DNA of 64,000 bases, from contig JACKKB010000002.1 of the NCBI GenBank assembly GCA_020637635.1, positions 399,001-463,000 on the forward strand. The letters run 5' to 3'. Numbering within the stretch: position 1 is the first letter of the stretch; each line of letters starts with the position of its first letter. Source of the stretch: Albidovulum sp. (GTDB taxonomy: Bacteria; Pseudomonadota; Alphaproteobacteria; Rhodobacterales; Rhodobacteraceae). Below the pieces are notes generated by a model, which was not told where the DNA came from, ran no database searches, and saw nothing but the letters and a program-made list of their open reading frames with translations. This document shows, in pieces, positions 7,315-16,906 of the stretch. Made by a program: the position numbers and the translations under genes.

Positions 7315-9870
7315 ATGTCGCGTTACGACCCCGCCCAGAGCGAACCGAAATGGCAGCAGGCCTGGGACGCGGCCGGCTGCTTTGCGGCGCGGCACGATCC
7401 TTCCAGGCCCAAGTATTACGTGCTCGAGATGTTCCCCTATCCGTCGGGGCGGATCCATATCGGCCATGTGCGCAACTACACGATGGGCGATGTCGTGGCG
7501 CGCTACAAATCCTCCTGCGGGTTCTCGGTCCTGCATCCGATGGGCTGGGACGCCTTCGGCATGCCCGCCGAAAACGCGGCGATGGAGCGCGGCGGCCATC
7601 CCAAGGACTGGACCTACGGCAATATCGCGGTGATGCGCGACCAGATGAAGCCCCTGGGCCTCTCGATCGACTGGAGCCGTGAATTCGCCACCTGCGATCC
7701 GGAGTATTACGGCCAGCAGCAGTCGATGTTCATCGACTTCATGGAAAAGGGTCTCGTCTACCGCAAGGCCGCGGTGGTGAACTGGGACCCGGTCGACATG
7801 ACGGTTCTGGCCAACGAACAGGTGATCGACGGCCGCGGTTGGCGCTCGGGTGCCGAGGTTGAGCGGCGCGAGCTCACGCAGTGGTTCTTCAAGATTTCCG
7901 ACTTTGCCGGGGAACTCCTGGAGGCGATCGAGGGGCTCACGCACTGGCCCGAGAAGGTGCGGCTGATGCAGGCCAACTGGATCGGCAAGTCCCGCGGGCT
8001 CCAGATGGGCTGGGCGCTGACGGCGCCCCATGCCGGGACGGACCGGATCGAGGTCTACACGACGCGGCCCGACACGCTGATGGGGGCCTCGTTCCTGGGC
8101 ATCTCGCCCGACCATCCGCTGGCGCGCGCGCTGGAGGCAGAGCGGGCGGATGTTGCCGCCTTCTGTGCCGAGGCGCGCAAGGGCGGGACCACGGAAGAAG
8201 CCATCGAGACGGCCGAGAAGCTCGGCTTCGACACCGGGCTGAAGGTGCGCCATCCGCTTGACCCGACATGGGAAATCCCGGTCTGGATCGCGAATTTCAT
8301 CCTCATGGACTACGGCACCGGCGCGATCTTCGGCTGCCCCGGCCATGACCAGCGGGATCACGATTTCTGCGTCAAGTACGGCCTGCCCATCGTCGATACA
8401 TTCCTGCCGGCGGGCGGCAGCTGGGACATCGGCGCCGAACCCTACGTGCCGCAGAAGTCCGAGACGGTTCGCTATACACGAGGCTTTGCCGGGGCCGAGG
8501 TGCAGACGGGCGAGGAGGCGGTGGACGCCGCCATCGCCCATGCGGAGGCCAATGGCTACGGCACCGGCGTCACGAAGTACCGCCTCCGCGACTGGGGCCT
8601 CTCCCGCCAGCGTTACTGGGGCTGCCCGATTCCGGTCGTGCATTGCGAGTCTTGCGGCGTGGTGCCGGAGAAGAAGGAGAACCTCCCGGTTCGCCTGCCC
8701 GACGACGTGAGTTTCGACAAGCCGGGCAATCCGCTCGACCGCCACCCGACCTGGCGCGACGTGTCCTGCCCGGTCTGCCGGGGGCCGGCGAAACGCGAGA
8801 CGGACACGATGGACACGTTCGTCGATTCGTCCTGGTACTTCGCACGCTTCACCGCCCCCCACGCCAGGACTCCCACGGATCTGGCCGAGGCCGGATACTG
8901 GATGAATGTCGACCAGTATATCGGCGGCATCGAACACGCGATCCTGCACCTGCTCTATTCGCGCTTCTTCGCGCGTGCGATGCATGTCTGCGGCCACCTG
9001 CCGGCCAAGTCGGTCGAGCCCTTCAACGCGCTCTTCACCCAAGGGATGGTAACGCACGAGACCTATTCGACCCGCGGCAAGGATGGCCGCCCGGTCTGGC
9101 ACACGCCCGACGAGGTGACGCGGACCGCCGACGGCGCGACGCTGGCCGATGGCACGGCGGTCGAGATCGGACCGGTCATCAAGATGTCGAAGTCGAAGAA
9201 GAACGTCGTCGACCCGATGGACATCATCGCCCGCTACGGCGCCGACACCGCGCGCTGGTTCGTCATGTCCGACAGCCCGCCCGAACGCGACGTGGAATGG
9301 ACCGCCTCGGGCGCGGAGGCGACGCAGAAGCATCTTGCCCGGGTCTGGCGGCTCGCCGCCGAGATCGAGGTTCGGGGCGGCACGGATACGCGCGAGGACG
9401 CGGCCTTGCTCAAGGCGATGCACCGCACCGTCGCCGACGTGACGGCGGGGATCGAGGGCTTTGCCTTCAACAAGGCGGTGGCCAAGCTCTACGAATTCAC
9501 CAACACCTTCGCGAAATCCGATGCCTCGGCGGCGGCCAAGACGGAGGCGATGCTCACGCTCGCCAAGCTCATGTCGCCGATGGTGCCGCATCTGGCCGAA
9601 GAGGTCTGGGCGATGCTCGGAGGCGCGGGTCTTGCCACGACGGCACCCTGGCCCAAGGCCGACCCCGCGATGCTGGTCGAGGACCGCGTCACCCTGCCGA
9701 TCCAGATCAACGGCAAGCGGCGCGCGGAAATCAGCGTCCCGAAGGACATGGCCGCGTCCGAGGTTGAAAAGATCGTGCTGGCCGATGATGCTGTGAACAA
9801 GGCGCTGGACGGAGCCACGCCGAAGAAGCTCATCGTCGTGCCGGGGCGTATCGTCAATGTCGTCATCTGA
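7315..9870 (+). CDS. leuS: Leucyl-tRNA synthetase
   Basis: A class I aminoacyl-tRNA synthetase that charges tRNA-Leu in the cytoplasm. The 851 residues include the HIGH signature at 48-51 (PYPSGRIHIGHVRNYTMGD), the CP1 editing domain in the middle (TTRPDTLMGASFLGISPDHP, then MDYGTGAIFGCPGHDQRD, which contains the conserved editing Asp), a zinc-ribbon-like stretch with CESCG and CPVC, and KMSKS at 623-627. The length is normal for the bacterial enzyme. It is followed by lptE and holA with overlapping ends, the order usual in this bacterial group. Confidence 0.98.
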   Translation: MSRYDPAQSEPKWQQAWDAAGCFAARHDPSRPKYYVLEMFPYPSGRIHIGHVRNYTMGDVVARYKSSCGFSVLHPMGWDAFGMPAENAAMERGGHPKDWTYGNIAVMRDQMKPLGLSIDWSREFATCDPEYYGQQQSMFIDFMEKGLVYRKAAVVNWDPVDMTVLANEQVIDGRGWRSGAEVERRELTQWFFKISDFAGELLEAIEGLTHWPEKVRLMQANWIGKSRGLQMGWALTAPHAGTDRIEVYTTRPDTLMGASFLGISPDHPLARALEAERADVAAFCAEARKGGTTEEAIETAEKLGFDTGLKVRHPLDPTWEIPVWIANFILMDYGTGAIFGCPGHDQRDHDFCVKYGLPIVDTFLPAGGSWDIGAEPYVPQKSETVRYTRGFAGAEVQTGEEAVDAAIAHAEANGYGTGVTKYRLRDWGLSRQRYWGCPIPVVHCESCGVVPEKKENLPVRLPDDVSFDKPGNPLDRHPTWRDVSCPVCRGPAKRETDTMDTFVDSSWYFARFTAPHARTPTDLAEAGYWMNVDQYIGGIEHAILHLLYSRFFARAMHVCGHLPAKSVEPFNALFTQGMVTHETYSTRGKDGRPVWHTPDEVTRTADGATLADGTAVEIGPVIKMSKSKKNVVDPMDIIARYGADTARWFVMSDSPPERDVEWTASGAEATQKHLARVWRLAAEIEVRGGTDTREDAALLKAMHRTVADVTAGIEGFAFNKAVAKLYEFTNTFAKSDASAAAKTEAMLTLAKLMSPMVPHLAEEVWAMLGGAGLATTAPWPKADPAMLVEDRVTLPIQINGKRRAEISVPKDMAASEVEKIVLADDAVNKALDGATPKKLIVVPGRIVNVVI

Positions 9871-10354
9871 CCGCCGCCTGTTTCTTGCTTTCCTCGCCGG
9901 GCTGCCGCTTGCTGCCTGCGGCTTCCGACCGGCCTACGGGCCGGGCGCGCCGGCACGCGCGCTTTTCGATGCGGTTGCGGTCGATGCGCCCGACAACAAG
10001 AACGACTTCGACTTCGTCGAGCGGATCGAGGAGCGGATCGGGAGACCGCAGCAGGCGCGGTTCCGACTCAGCTATGCGATCAGCATCACGACCGAGGCGC
10101 TTGCCATCCGCCGCACCAATGCGATCACCCGCTACCGGCTGCACGGGACGGTCCGCTACGAACTGCGCCGAAGCGACGGGACAAAGGCGATCGCCGCCGA
10201 CAAGGTGAGCTCGTTCACCGCCTATTCCGCCTCGGGCACGTCGATCGCGACGGCCGCCTCGCGCGATGATGCGGCGACGCGGCTGATGCGGCTGCTGGCC
10301 GATCAGGTGGTAACCGAGCTCGTCGCCAGCGCGGAGCGCTGGGGCGTAGCATGA
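9857..10354 (+). CDS. lptE: LPS-assembly lipoprotein LptE-like
   Basis: LptE plugs the LptD barrel that inserts lipopolysaccharide into the outer membrane. The 165-residue protein has a short signal peptide with a lipobox at Cys21 (PLAACGFRPAYGPG), where the CGFxPxY start is typical of the family. The remainder has the alpha-beta pattern seen in LptE (RYRLHGTVRYELRR, then a C-terminal helix LMRLLADQVVTELVASAERW). It overlaps leuS by 14 bases and holA by 4, so translation is likely coupled. Sequence identity in this family is low, so the call leans on the lipobox and gene order. Confidence 0.85.
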   Translation: MSSSDRRLFLAFLAGLPLAACGFRPAYGPGAPARALFDAVAVDAPDNKNDFDFVERIEERIGRPQQARFRLSYAISITTEALAIRRTNAITRYRLHGTVRYELRRSDGTKAIAADKVSSFTAYSASGTSIATAASRDDAATRLMRLLADQVVTELVASAERWGVA

Positions 10355-11373
10355 AGCTGGCCGGAGCGGCGGCGCTGACCTTCCTTGCGCGGCCCGAACC
10401 CGGGCGCGCCGGCCTTCTGATCTACGGTGCAGACGCGATGAAGGTCGCGCTCAGGCGGCAGGAGACGGTCGCGGCTCTGATCGGGCCCGAGGGCGAGGCG
10501 GAGATGCGGCTGGTGCGGCTCGCCGGCGCCGATCTGCGCAAGGACCCGACGCTTGTCGGCGATGCGATGCGCGAACGCGGCTTCTTCCCCGGCCAGCGCG
10601 TGGTTCTGGCCGAGGACGCCGGCGATGCCCAGGCGGCACCGATTGCGGCTGCGCTTGCGGAGTGGCGGGCGGGCGATGCCATGCTGATCGTCACGGCCGG
10701 CACGCTCGGCAAGAGCTCGGCGCTGCGCAAGGCCTTCGAGACCCACGACAACGCCTATGCCGTGGCGCTATACGATGATCCGCCAGGGCGGGGCGAGATC
10801 GAGGCGATGCTGAGCCGGGCCGGGCTTGGCGAGATCGGACGCGAGGCGATGGCGGATCTGACCATTCTCGCGCGCGATCTCGACCTCGGCGATTTCCGCC
10901 AGACGGTCGAGAAGCTCGCGCTCTACAAGTACGGCGACGGCACGCCGGTCACGCCGGCGGACGTGGCGGCCGCGGCGCCGGCCACGATCGAGGCGGAAAT
11001 CGACGATGTGCTGCATGCGGTCGCCGAGGCGCGGACGCCGGAGGTCGGGGGGCTCGTGCGGCGGCTTGAAGGTCAGGGTGTCGGCCCGGTCACGCTGTCG
11101 ATCGCTGCGATGCGCCACTTCCGGGCGCTTCACGCCGCGAGCACCGCGCCCGGCGGGCCGGCCGAGGGGATGGCACGGATGCGGCCGCCGGTATTCGGGC
11201 CGCGCCGCGACCGGATGATCCGGCAGGCGCAGGCATGGGGGATGCGGCGGCTCGAGACGGCGCTCGGCATCCTCACCGATACCGATCTCGCCTTGCGCTC
11301 TGCCTCGCGTGCGCCGGCGATGGCGGTGATGGAACGGGCGCTCATTCGTCTTGCGATGCTGAACCGGCGCTGA
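10351..11373 (+). CDS. holA: DNA polymerase III delta subunit
   Basis: HolA opens the beta sliding clamp as part of the clamp loader. The 340-residue protein shows the family pattern: an N-terminal segment ending in FLARPEPGRAGLLIYGADAMKVALRRQE, a degenerate AAA+ fold without a Walker A motif, and the C-terminal collar helices (RRLEGQGVGPVTLSIAAMRHFRALH, PPVFGPRRDRMIRQAQAWGMRRLE). The start overlaps lptE in an ATGA. The leuS-lptE-holA order is conserved in related bacteria. Confidence 0.93.
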   Translation: MKLAGAAALTFLARPEPGRAGLLIYGADAMKVALRRQETVAALIGPEGEAEMRLVRLAGADLRKDPTLVGDAMRERGFFPGQRVVLAEDAGDAQAAPIAAALAEWRAGDAMLIVTAGTLGKSSALRKAFETHDNAYAVALYDDPPGRGEIEAMLSRAGLGEIGREAMADLTILARDLDLGDFRQTVEKLALYKYGDGTPVTPADVAAAAPATIEAEIDDVLHAVAEARTPEVGGLVRRLEGQGVGPVTLSIAAMRHFRALHAASTAPGGPAEGMARMRPPVFGPRRDRMIRQAQAWGMRRLETALGILTDTDLALRSASRAPAMAVMERALIRLAMLNRR

Positions 11374-11444
11374 ACCGGCACCGAACGGCGGGCCTTGCCC
11401 CGGCAACGCACTCGTGTCCAGATGCAGCAAAACCCGGAGGTCCC

Positions 11445-12032
11445 ATGTATACCGTCATCGGAACCGTCAACAGCCGTGCCGCGCGGGTCCTGTGGATGAT
11501 GGAGGAGCTTGGCCAGCCCTATGAGCATATCGCGGCTCCGCCCCGTTCGGAGGGCGTCACGGCCTTCAACCCCGCGGGCAAGGTGCCGGTCCTGATCGAC
11601 AACGGCACGCCGATCACCGATTCGACGGCGATCATCCAGTATCTCGCCGACAAGCACGGGGCCATGACCCACCCCGCCGGCACGCTGGACCGGGCGCGGC
11701 AGGACAGTCTTACCCAGTTCCTGCTCGACGAGCTCGACGCCAATCTCTGGATGGCCGCGCGGCACAGTTTCGTCCTGCCCGAGGCGCTTCGCCACGCGGC
11801 GATCAAGAACACGCTCCGGTGGGAATTCGAACGGTCTCAGAAGGTGCTTGTGCAACGGATGGCCGAAGGTCCGTTCCTGATGGGCGAGATGATGACGGTG
11901 CCCGACATCATCCTGACCCATTGCGGCAACTGGGCGCTCTCGGCCAAGTTCCCGATCACCGAGCACCGGCTCACCGAATACCTGGACCGCATGCGCGCCC
12001 GTCCGGCCTACCTGCGCGCGACGGCGCGCTGA
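11445..12032 (+). CDS. Glutathione S-transferase family protein
   Basis: The 195-residue protein has an N-terminal thioredoxin-like domain with the glutathione site (TVNSRAARVLWMMEELGQPY, then NPAGKVPVLIDNG and DSTAIIQYLADKHG) and an all-helical C-terminal domain (about 85-195, including GEMMTVPDIILTHC with the N-capping Asp). It conjugates or reduces substrates with glutathione; the substrate is unknown. GGAGG lies 5 bases before the ATG. It follows holA after 71 bases and is probably transcribed with the GAF gene 9 bases downstream. Confidence 0.9.
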   Translation: MYTVIGTVNSRAARVLWMMEELGQPYEHIAAPPRSEGVTAFNPAGKVPVLIDNGTPITDSTAIIQYLADKHGAMTHPAGTLDRARQDSLTQFLLDELDANLWMAARHSFVLPEALRHAAIKNTLRWEFERSQKVLVQRMAEGPFLMGEMMTVPDIILTHCGNWALSAKFPITEHRLTEYLDRMRARPAYLRATAR

Positions 12033-12041
12033 GGTGGCCCT

Positions 12042-12482
12042 ATGACACCCGACACCGTCTTTTTGGAACTAGACCGGGCCTGCGGCGTGCGGCTCTTCAC
12101 GATCACCGTGCAGGACCCCGAGGCGGGGCTCGTGCGCCGGGCCTACAGTTCGAACCCCGTGGCCTATCCGGTCTCGGGCACGAAGCCCCTGACGCTCGAC
12201 GACGCCTGGAGCCGGCAGGTTCTTGTCGAGAAGCGGAGCTTTGTCGCCAATACGACGGCAGAGTTCCGCGACCTCTTCTTTGATCACGCCGAGATCAACG
12301 CGCTCGGCTGCCATTCGGCCATGAACATCCCGGTGCTGCGCCCGGACGGCGCGGTGGCGGGCACCGTCAATCTTCTCGACGTCGAGGGGCATTTCACGCC
12401 CGGGAGGGTGGAAGAGATCGAAAGGCTGGTCGCCGCGGCAGGGGGCGGGCTCCTTGCCGCGATGCAGACGGTCCGGCTCTGA
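12042..12482 (+). CDS. GAF domain protein
   Basis: The whole 146-residue protein is a single GAF domain, a small-ligand or redox-sensing fold. The signature elements are VLVEKRSFVANTTAEFRDLF, a segment around INALGCHSAMNIPV that holds one Cys, and the GTVNLLDVEG strand before a closing helix. There is no attached kinase, cyclase or DNA-binding domain, so any signalling partner is elsewhere. It starts 9 bases after the glutathione S-transferase stop and probably shares its transcript. Ligand and role are unknown. Confidence 0.8.
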   Translation: MTPDTVFLELDRACGVRLFTITVQDPEAGLVRRAYSSNPVAYPVSGTKPLTLDDAWSRQVLVEKRSFVANTTAEFRDLFFDHAEINALGCHSAMNIPVLRPDGAVAGTVNLLDVEGHFTPGRVEEIERLVAAAGGGLLAAMQTVRL

Positions 12483-12586
12483 TTCCGCTGACGCGCGTGT
12501 TGCAGAAGCACCGGCCGAGCCTGTAGCACGGGCGGGATGACGGCCTTCCCGCCCCGGAGGCCGGAAGCCGCACGAGGAAGGCGACC

Positions 12587-13906
12587 ATGGATCCGCAAGA
12601 GCTCTACCGACAGGCGCTCGACTACATCGAGCAGGGCCGCGCGCTGGCCGTGGGATGGATGCTGAGACCGGCGGCCTGGTCACAGTTCGGTCTCTTGATC
12701 CTTTCGTGGGTCGTGGCGACCCTTGTCGCAGGGCGGTTCGGCCCGCGAATCGAGGCGCTGCTCGCGCCCAGGCCCGAGGCGCGCGGCATCTTCGCCCAAC
12801 TGCGCCGATTCGCGCTGCGATTCCTGCCGCTGCTGCTGCCGTTCCTCGCCTACGGTCTCACCGCGCTCGGCGAGGCCTTCACGCGGTCGCTCTTCGGGAC
12901 CGCGGCGGTGATCGCCTTCGGCAAGCGCGTGTTCCTGTTTCTCGCCGCCCGCATCCTCGTGCAGAAGATCATCCGCGACAGCTTCCTGAGGTTCCTCGGC
13001 CGCTACGTGCTCATTCCGGTCTCCGCGCTCTATGTCGTCGGGGCACTGCCCGACATGTCGGCCTGGCTCGAGGCGCAGACGGTCGAACTTGGCAACATCC
13101 GGTTTTCGGTGATGGCGCTCCTGCGCGGCCTGGTCGCGGGCAGCCTCCTCTTCTGGCTGGGGCGCTGGTCGAACGAGCAGAGCACCAGCTACATCAAGGC
13201 CCAGGATGCGCTCCGACCGGCCACGCGCGAACTTGCGATCAAGGCGGCCGAGCTTGTCATTTTCGGCGCGGCCTTCCTGCTTCTGCTCAGCATCATGGGG
13301 ATCGACCTTACCGCCGTTGCCGTTCTCGGCGGCGCGCTCGGCGTCGGCATCGGGCTGGGATTGCAGCAGATCGCCGCCAACTTCATCTCCGGCATCATCC
13401 TTCTGGTCGAGGGTCAGACCACCGTCGGCGACTACGTGGAGCTTGATGGCGGCGAAGCCGGGACGATCGTGAAGATGACGGCGCGGGCCTGCATCATGGA
13501 GACGTTCGACGGCAAATGGATCGTGGTGCCGAACGAACATTTCATCACCACGCGGGTGGTGAACTACTCCGACCAGGGCAGCGCCAATCGCTACGAGGTG
13601 GCGTTCTCGGTCAGCTACGACACCGACATCAACCTCGTTCCCGATCTGGTCGGCAAGGCCGTGGCCGCCCTGCCCTTCGTGTTGACGAAGCCCGAGGCGC
13701 CGGATGTGGAACTGCGCGGCTTCGGCGAGAGCGGCATCGATTTCGCGGTCGAATACTGGGTCAACGGAATCGACGACGGGCGCAACAAATATGCCTCGAA
13801 GGTGCTCTTCGCGATCTGGAACGCGCTGAAGGCAGCAGGAGTGGACATCCCCTATCCGCACCGGGTCGTCGAGATCAGGGGACCCCGCGGCGACCTTCCG
13901 ACGTGA
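12587..13906 (+). CDS. MscS-family mechanosensitive ion channel
   Basis: The 439-residue inner-membrane protein has hydrophobic helices at about 25-45, 75-95, 100-125, 135-155, 170-190 and 215-235. These are followed by the MscS pore-lining helix (LGGALGVGIGLGLQQIAANFISGIILL) and a cytoplasmic vestibule (EGQTTVGDYVELDGGEAGTIVKMTARACIMET). It should open under membrane tension to release solutes during osmotic downshock. It is longer than the minimal MscS because of extra N-terminal helices. The start has GAGGAAGG upstream. The stop overlaps the start of the flavoprotein gene in GTGA. Confidence 0.92.
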   Translation: MDPQELYRQALDYIEQGRALAVGWMLRPAAWSQFGLLILSWVVATLVAGRFGPRIEALLAPRPEARGIFAQLRRFALRFLPLLLPFLAYGLTALGEAFTRSLFGTAAVIAFGKRVFLFLAARILVQKIIRDSFLRFLGRYVLIPVSALYVVGALPDMSAWLEAQTVELGNIRFSVMALLRGLVAGSLLFWLGRWSNEQSTSYIKAQDALRPATRELAIKAAELVIFGAAFLLLLSIMGIDLTAVAVLGGALGVGIGLGLQQIAANFISGIILLVEGQTTVGDYVELDGGEAGTIVKMTARACIMETFDGKWIVVPNEHFITTRVVNYSDQGSANRYEVAFSVSYDTDINLVPDLVGKAVAALPFVLTKPEAPDVELRGFGESGIDFAVEYWVNGIDDGRNKYASKVLFAIWNALKAAGVDIPYPHRVVEIRGPRGDLPT

Positions 13907-15153
13907 GCGGGGCGGAGCCTCTGGACGCGCTCGTGATCGGGGCCGGCCCGGCGGGGCTGATGGCGGCCGAGGCGCTTGCCGCGGCGGGCCGTTCCGTCGT
14001 GGTGGCCGAAGCCCGGCCAAGCCCGGCGCGCAAGTTCCTGATGGCCGGAAAATCGGGGCTCAACCTGACAAAGAACGAGCCGCCCGCGGTTTTCGCGGGC
14101 CATTTCTCCGCGCCGTGGATGGTCCCGCTCGTCACCGCCTTCGGGCCTGCCGAGGTCGTGGGCTGGGCACGGGATCTCGGCATCGAGACTTTCACCGGAT
14201 CGTCGGGGCGGGTGTTTCCCCGGGGCATGAAGGCCTCGCCATTGCTGCGTGCCTGGCTTGCGCGGCTGGGCAGAGCCGGTGTGAGGCTCAGGACGCGCTG
14301 GGCATGGCGCGGCTTCGCGGAGAACGGCCTTCTCTTCGAGACGCCCGAGGGCCCGCGCGTGATTGCCCCCCGGGCCACGGTGCTGGCGCTCGGCGGGGCC
14401 AGCTGGCCGCGGCTCGGATCGGATGCCGCCTGGGTGCCCTGGCTCGGCGGGCAGGGTGTGGCGATCCGTCCCTTCCGGCCGGCCAACGTCGCGCTCGCCG
14501 TCGACTGGTCGGCGCATATGGCGCGGCATTTCGGCGCCGCGGTGAAGGGTGTCGCCCTGCTTTGCGGCGCGGCGCGCGGACAGGGCGAATTCGTGATCTC
14601 TGCGCGCGGGCTCGAGGGTGGCGGCATCTACGCGGTCTCGGCCGCGGTGCGCGACGGCGCCCCGCTCGCGATCGATCTTCTGCCCGGCCGGAGTGTCGCC
14701 GAGGTCGCCGCCCGGCTGGCGCGGACCGGCAACGGCGAGAGCATCGTCAACCGCCTGCGCAAGGCGCTGCGGCTCGACCCGGCGAAGATCGCGCTGGCGC
14801 AGGAATGGGCGCGGCCCCTGCCGGTCCGACCCGAGGCGCTGGCCGGGGTCCTGAAGGCGCTTCCGGTCCACCATGCCGGGCCGCGCCCGATTGCCGAGGC
14901 GATCTCGTCGGCCGGGGGCATTGCCCGGGCGGCGCTGACCGAGGAGCTTGAACTGACCGCCCTGCCCGGCGTCTTCGCCTGCGGAGAGATGCTTGACTGG
15001 GAGGCGCCGACGGGCGGCTATCTCCTGACCGGCTGCCTTGCGAGCGGACTGCATGTCGGCCGCGCGGCGAGCGCCTTTCTGGCGCGCCTAGACTCCAAGG
15101 CGGATTTGCGCTCGTCTGGGGCAAAGACGGAGCGGAACGATGGCGGAGCTTGA
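13903..15153 (+). CDS. HI0933/BaiN-like FAD-dependent oxidoreductase
   Basis: The 416-residue flavoprotein starts at a GTG overlapping the MscS stop codon. A Rossmann FAD-binding motif is at the N terminus (DALVIGAGPAGLMAAEALAAAG). It is followed by the family signature FLMAGKSGLNLTKNEP, VLALGGASWPRLGSD in the middle, and a C-terminal FAD contact (LPGVFACGEMLDWEAPTGGYLL). These match the HI0933 family (TIGR03862 type). Most members have no defined substrate; BaiN-like homologues have been linked to bile acid reduction. It overlaps adenine deaminase by 14 bases. Confidence 0.88.
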   Translation: MSGAEPLDALVIGAGPAGLMAAEALAAAGRSVVVAEARPSPARKFLMAGKSGLNLTKNEPPAVFAGHFSAPWMVPLVTAFGPAEVVGWARDLGIETFTGSSGRVFPRGMKASPLLRAWLARLGRAGVRLRTRWAWRGFAENGLLFETPEGPRVIAPRATVLALGGASWPRLGSDAAWVPWLGGQGVAIRPFRPANVALAVDWSAHMARHFGAAVKGVALLCGAARGQGEFVISARGLEGGGIYAVSAAVRDGAPLAIDLLPGRSVAEVAARLARTGNGESIVNRLRKALRLDPAKIALAQEWARPLPVRPEALAGVLKALPVHHAGPRPIAEAISSAGGIARAALTEELELTALPGVFACGEMLDWEAPTGGYLLTGCLASGLHVGRAASAFLARLDSKADLRSSGAKTERNDGGA

Positions 15154-16834
15154 ACAGCGGATTGCGCAGGGCAGAGGCGACACGCCAGCCGATCTGGTGT
15201 TGCGCGGCGGAACTATCCTCGACGTGGTCACGGGCGCGCGGATTTCCGGCGATGTCGCGATCTGCGGCGACACGATCGTCGGCATCGGCGCCGCCTACGA
15301 GGGGCGCGAGGTGATCGACGTGGCCGGCCTGACGCTGGTGCCCGGCTTCATCGACACCCATCTCCATATCGAAAGCTCGCTCGTCACGCCGTTCGAGTTC
15401 GATCGCTGCGTCGCGCCGCGCGGCGTAACCACCGCGATCTGCGATCCGCACGAGATCGCCAACGTGATCGGGCTCGACGGAATCCGCTATTTCCAGGAGG
15501 CGAGCGTTCACACGCTCATGGACATCCGCGTGCAGCTTTCCTCCTGCGTGCCGTCCACGCATATGGAGACCGCCGGGGCCGAACTGGACGCCGACGACCT
15601 CAGGCAGGTCATGGGCCATGCCTCCGGCATCGGGCTTGCCGAGTTCATGAATTATCCTGGCGTCATCCACCGCGATCCCGGCGCGATGGACAAGCTCAGG
15701 CTTTTCGAGGGCAGACATGTCGACGGCCATTGCCCGCAGCTGACCGGCCGCGACCTCAATGCCTATATCGCCGCCGGGATCCGCACCGAACACGAGGCGA
15801 CGACGGCGGAGGAAGCGCGCGAGAAACTCGGCAAGGGGATGCGGGTTCTCATCCGCGAGGGCTCGGTCTCGAAGGATCTCGACGCGCTCGCGCCGGTCCT
15901 GAACGACGTGAGCTCGGCCTACATGTGCCTGTGCACAGACGATCGCAATCCGCTCGACATCGCCGAACACGGGCATCTCGACTACATGATCCGGACGCTG
16001 ATCGCCAAGGGCGTCTCGCCGCTCGCGGCCTATCGCGCCGCGAGCCTCTCGGGCGCCGAGGCCTTCGGGCTGAAGGATCGCGGCCAGATCGCGCCCGGCA
16101 AGAGGGCTGATATCGTCGCGCTCGGCAGTCTTGCCGCCTGCGACGCGCGTCTCGTGCTCTGCGCAGGGCGCCGTGCCGATGCGGCGGCCTTTGCCGCGCG
16201 CGCGACGATCCCGCCGGTCGGTCGCGGCTCGGTCCGGGCGCCGCGCGTCGTGGCCGAGAACTTCCGCGCCCGCGCGAACCGGACCGCGACCGATGTGATC
16301 GGCATCATCGAAGGCAAGATCATCACCGAACATCTGATCGAGGAGATCGCCATCGAGGACGGCGACAAGCGGCCCGATCCGGCCCGCGACCTGATGCGCA
16401 TCGCGGTGGTCGAGCGGCATGGCCGCAACGGCAACATCGCCACCGGTTTCGTGCGCGGCTTCGGCATGACCTCGGGCGCCATCGCCTCGACCGTCTGTCA
16501 CGATCACCACAACATCGCGATAGTCGGCGCCGATTACCGCGATATGGCGGTGGCCGCGAATCGCGTCTGCGAGATCGAGGGCGGATTCGTCGTTGCGCGG
16601 GGCGGCAAGGTGCTGGCGGAACTGGCGCTGCCCGTCGCGGGCCTCATGAGCCTCAGCCCGTTCGAGGAGGTGCGCGACCGGCTGATCGATCTCAGGGCGG
16701 CGGCGCAGAGCCTTGGCGTGCGTCTCGAAGAGCCTTTCCTGCAGCTCGCCTTCCTCGCCCTGCCGGTCATTCCGGCGTTGAAGATCACCGACCGCGGCAT
16801 GGTCGACGTGGCGAAATTCGAGATCATCGGCTGA
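15140..16834 (+). CDS. ade: Adenine deaminase
   Basis: This amidohydrolase deaminates adenine to hypoxanthine in purine salvage. The 564-residue protein carries the family metal-binding motif DTHLHIESSLVTP, the CDPHEIANVIG segment, a second His region (VDGHCPQLTGRDLNAYIAAGI, then EHEATTAEEA) and MCLCTDDRNP with its conserved Asp. The C-terminal domain holds TVCHDHHNIAIVGADYRDMA, typical of bacterial Ade. The ATG at 15140 follows GGAGCGGAA and overlaps the flavoprotein gene. A short hairpin with a T run follows the stop. Confidence 0.94.
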   Translation: MAELEQRIAQGRGDTPADLVLRGGTILDVVTGARISGDVAICGDTIVGIGAAYEGREVIDVAGLTLVPGFIDTHLHIESSLVTPFEFDRCVAPRGVTTAICDPHEIANVIGLDGIRYFQEASVHTLMDIRVQLSSCVPSTHMETAGAELDADDLRQVMGHASGIGLAEFMNYPGVIHRDPGAMDKLRLFEGRHVDGHCPQLTGRDLNAYIAAGIRTEHEATTAEEAREKLGKGMRVLIREGSVSKDLDALAPVLNDVSSAYMCLCTDDRNPLDIAEHGHLDYMIRTLIAKGVSPLAAYRAASLSGAEAFGLKDRGQIAPGKRADIVALGSLAACDARLVLCAGRRADAAAFAARATIPPVGRGSVRAPRVVAENFRARANRTATDVIGIIEGKIITEHLIEEIAIEDGDKRPDPARDLMRIAVVERHGRNGNIATGFVRGFGMTSGAIASTVCHDHHNIAIVGADYRDMAVAANRVCEIEGGFVVARGGKVLAELALPVAGLMSLSPFEEVRDRLIDLRAAAQSLGVRLEEPFLQLAFLALPVIPALKITDRGMVDVAKFEIIG

Positions 16835-16860
16835 ACGGACCGCGGGGTTGTTCCGTTTTT
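16834..16860 (+). terminator. Weak candidate terminator after adenine deaminase
   Basis: AACGGA at 16834-16839 pairs with TCCGTT at 16852-16857 and runs into five T residues at 16856-16860. The stem is only 6 bp and low in G/C, so termination is likely partial. Confidence 0.4.
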
Positions 16861-16906
16861 GCCGGGGATCGCCTATATGGGTGATCTGATTTCCGGGACC
16901 CCGACG

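Noticed and set aside
7174..9591. 805-residue open frame antisense to leuS
   Set aside because: High-GC shadow frame. The + strand carries an intact leucyl-tRNA synthetase with all motifs; the antisense product is Arg/His-rich and resembles no family.
11360..11379. Short direct repeat GCTGAACCGGC at the holA end
   Set aside because: Only two short copies, formed partly by the stop region; no pairing or regulatory context.
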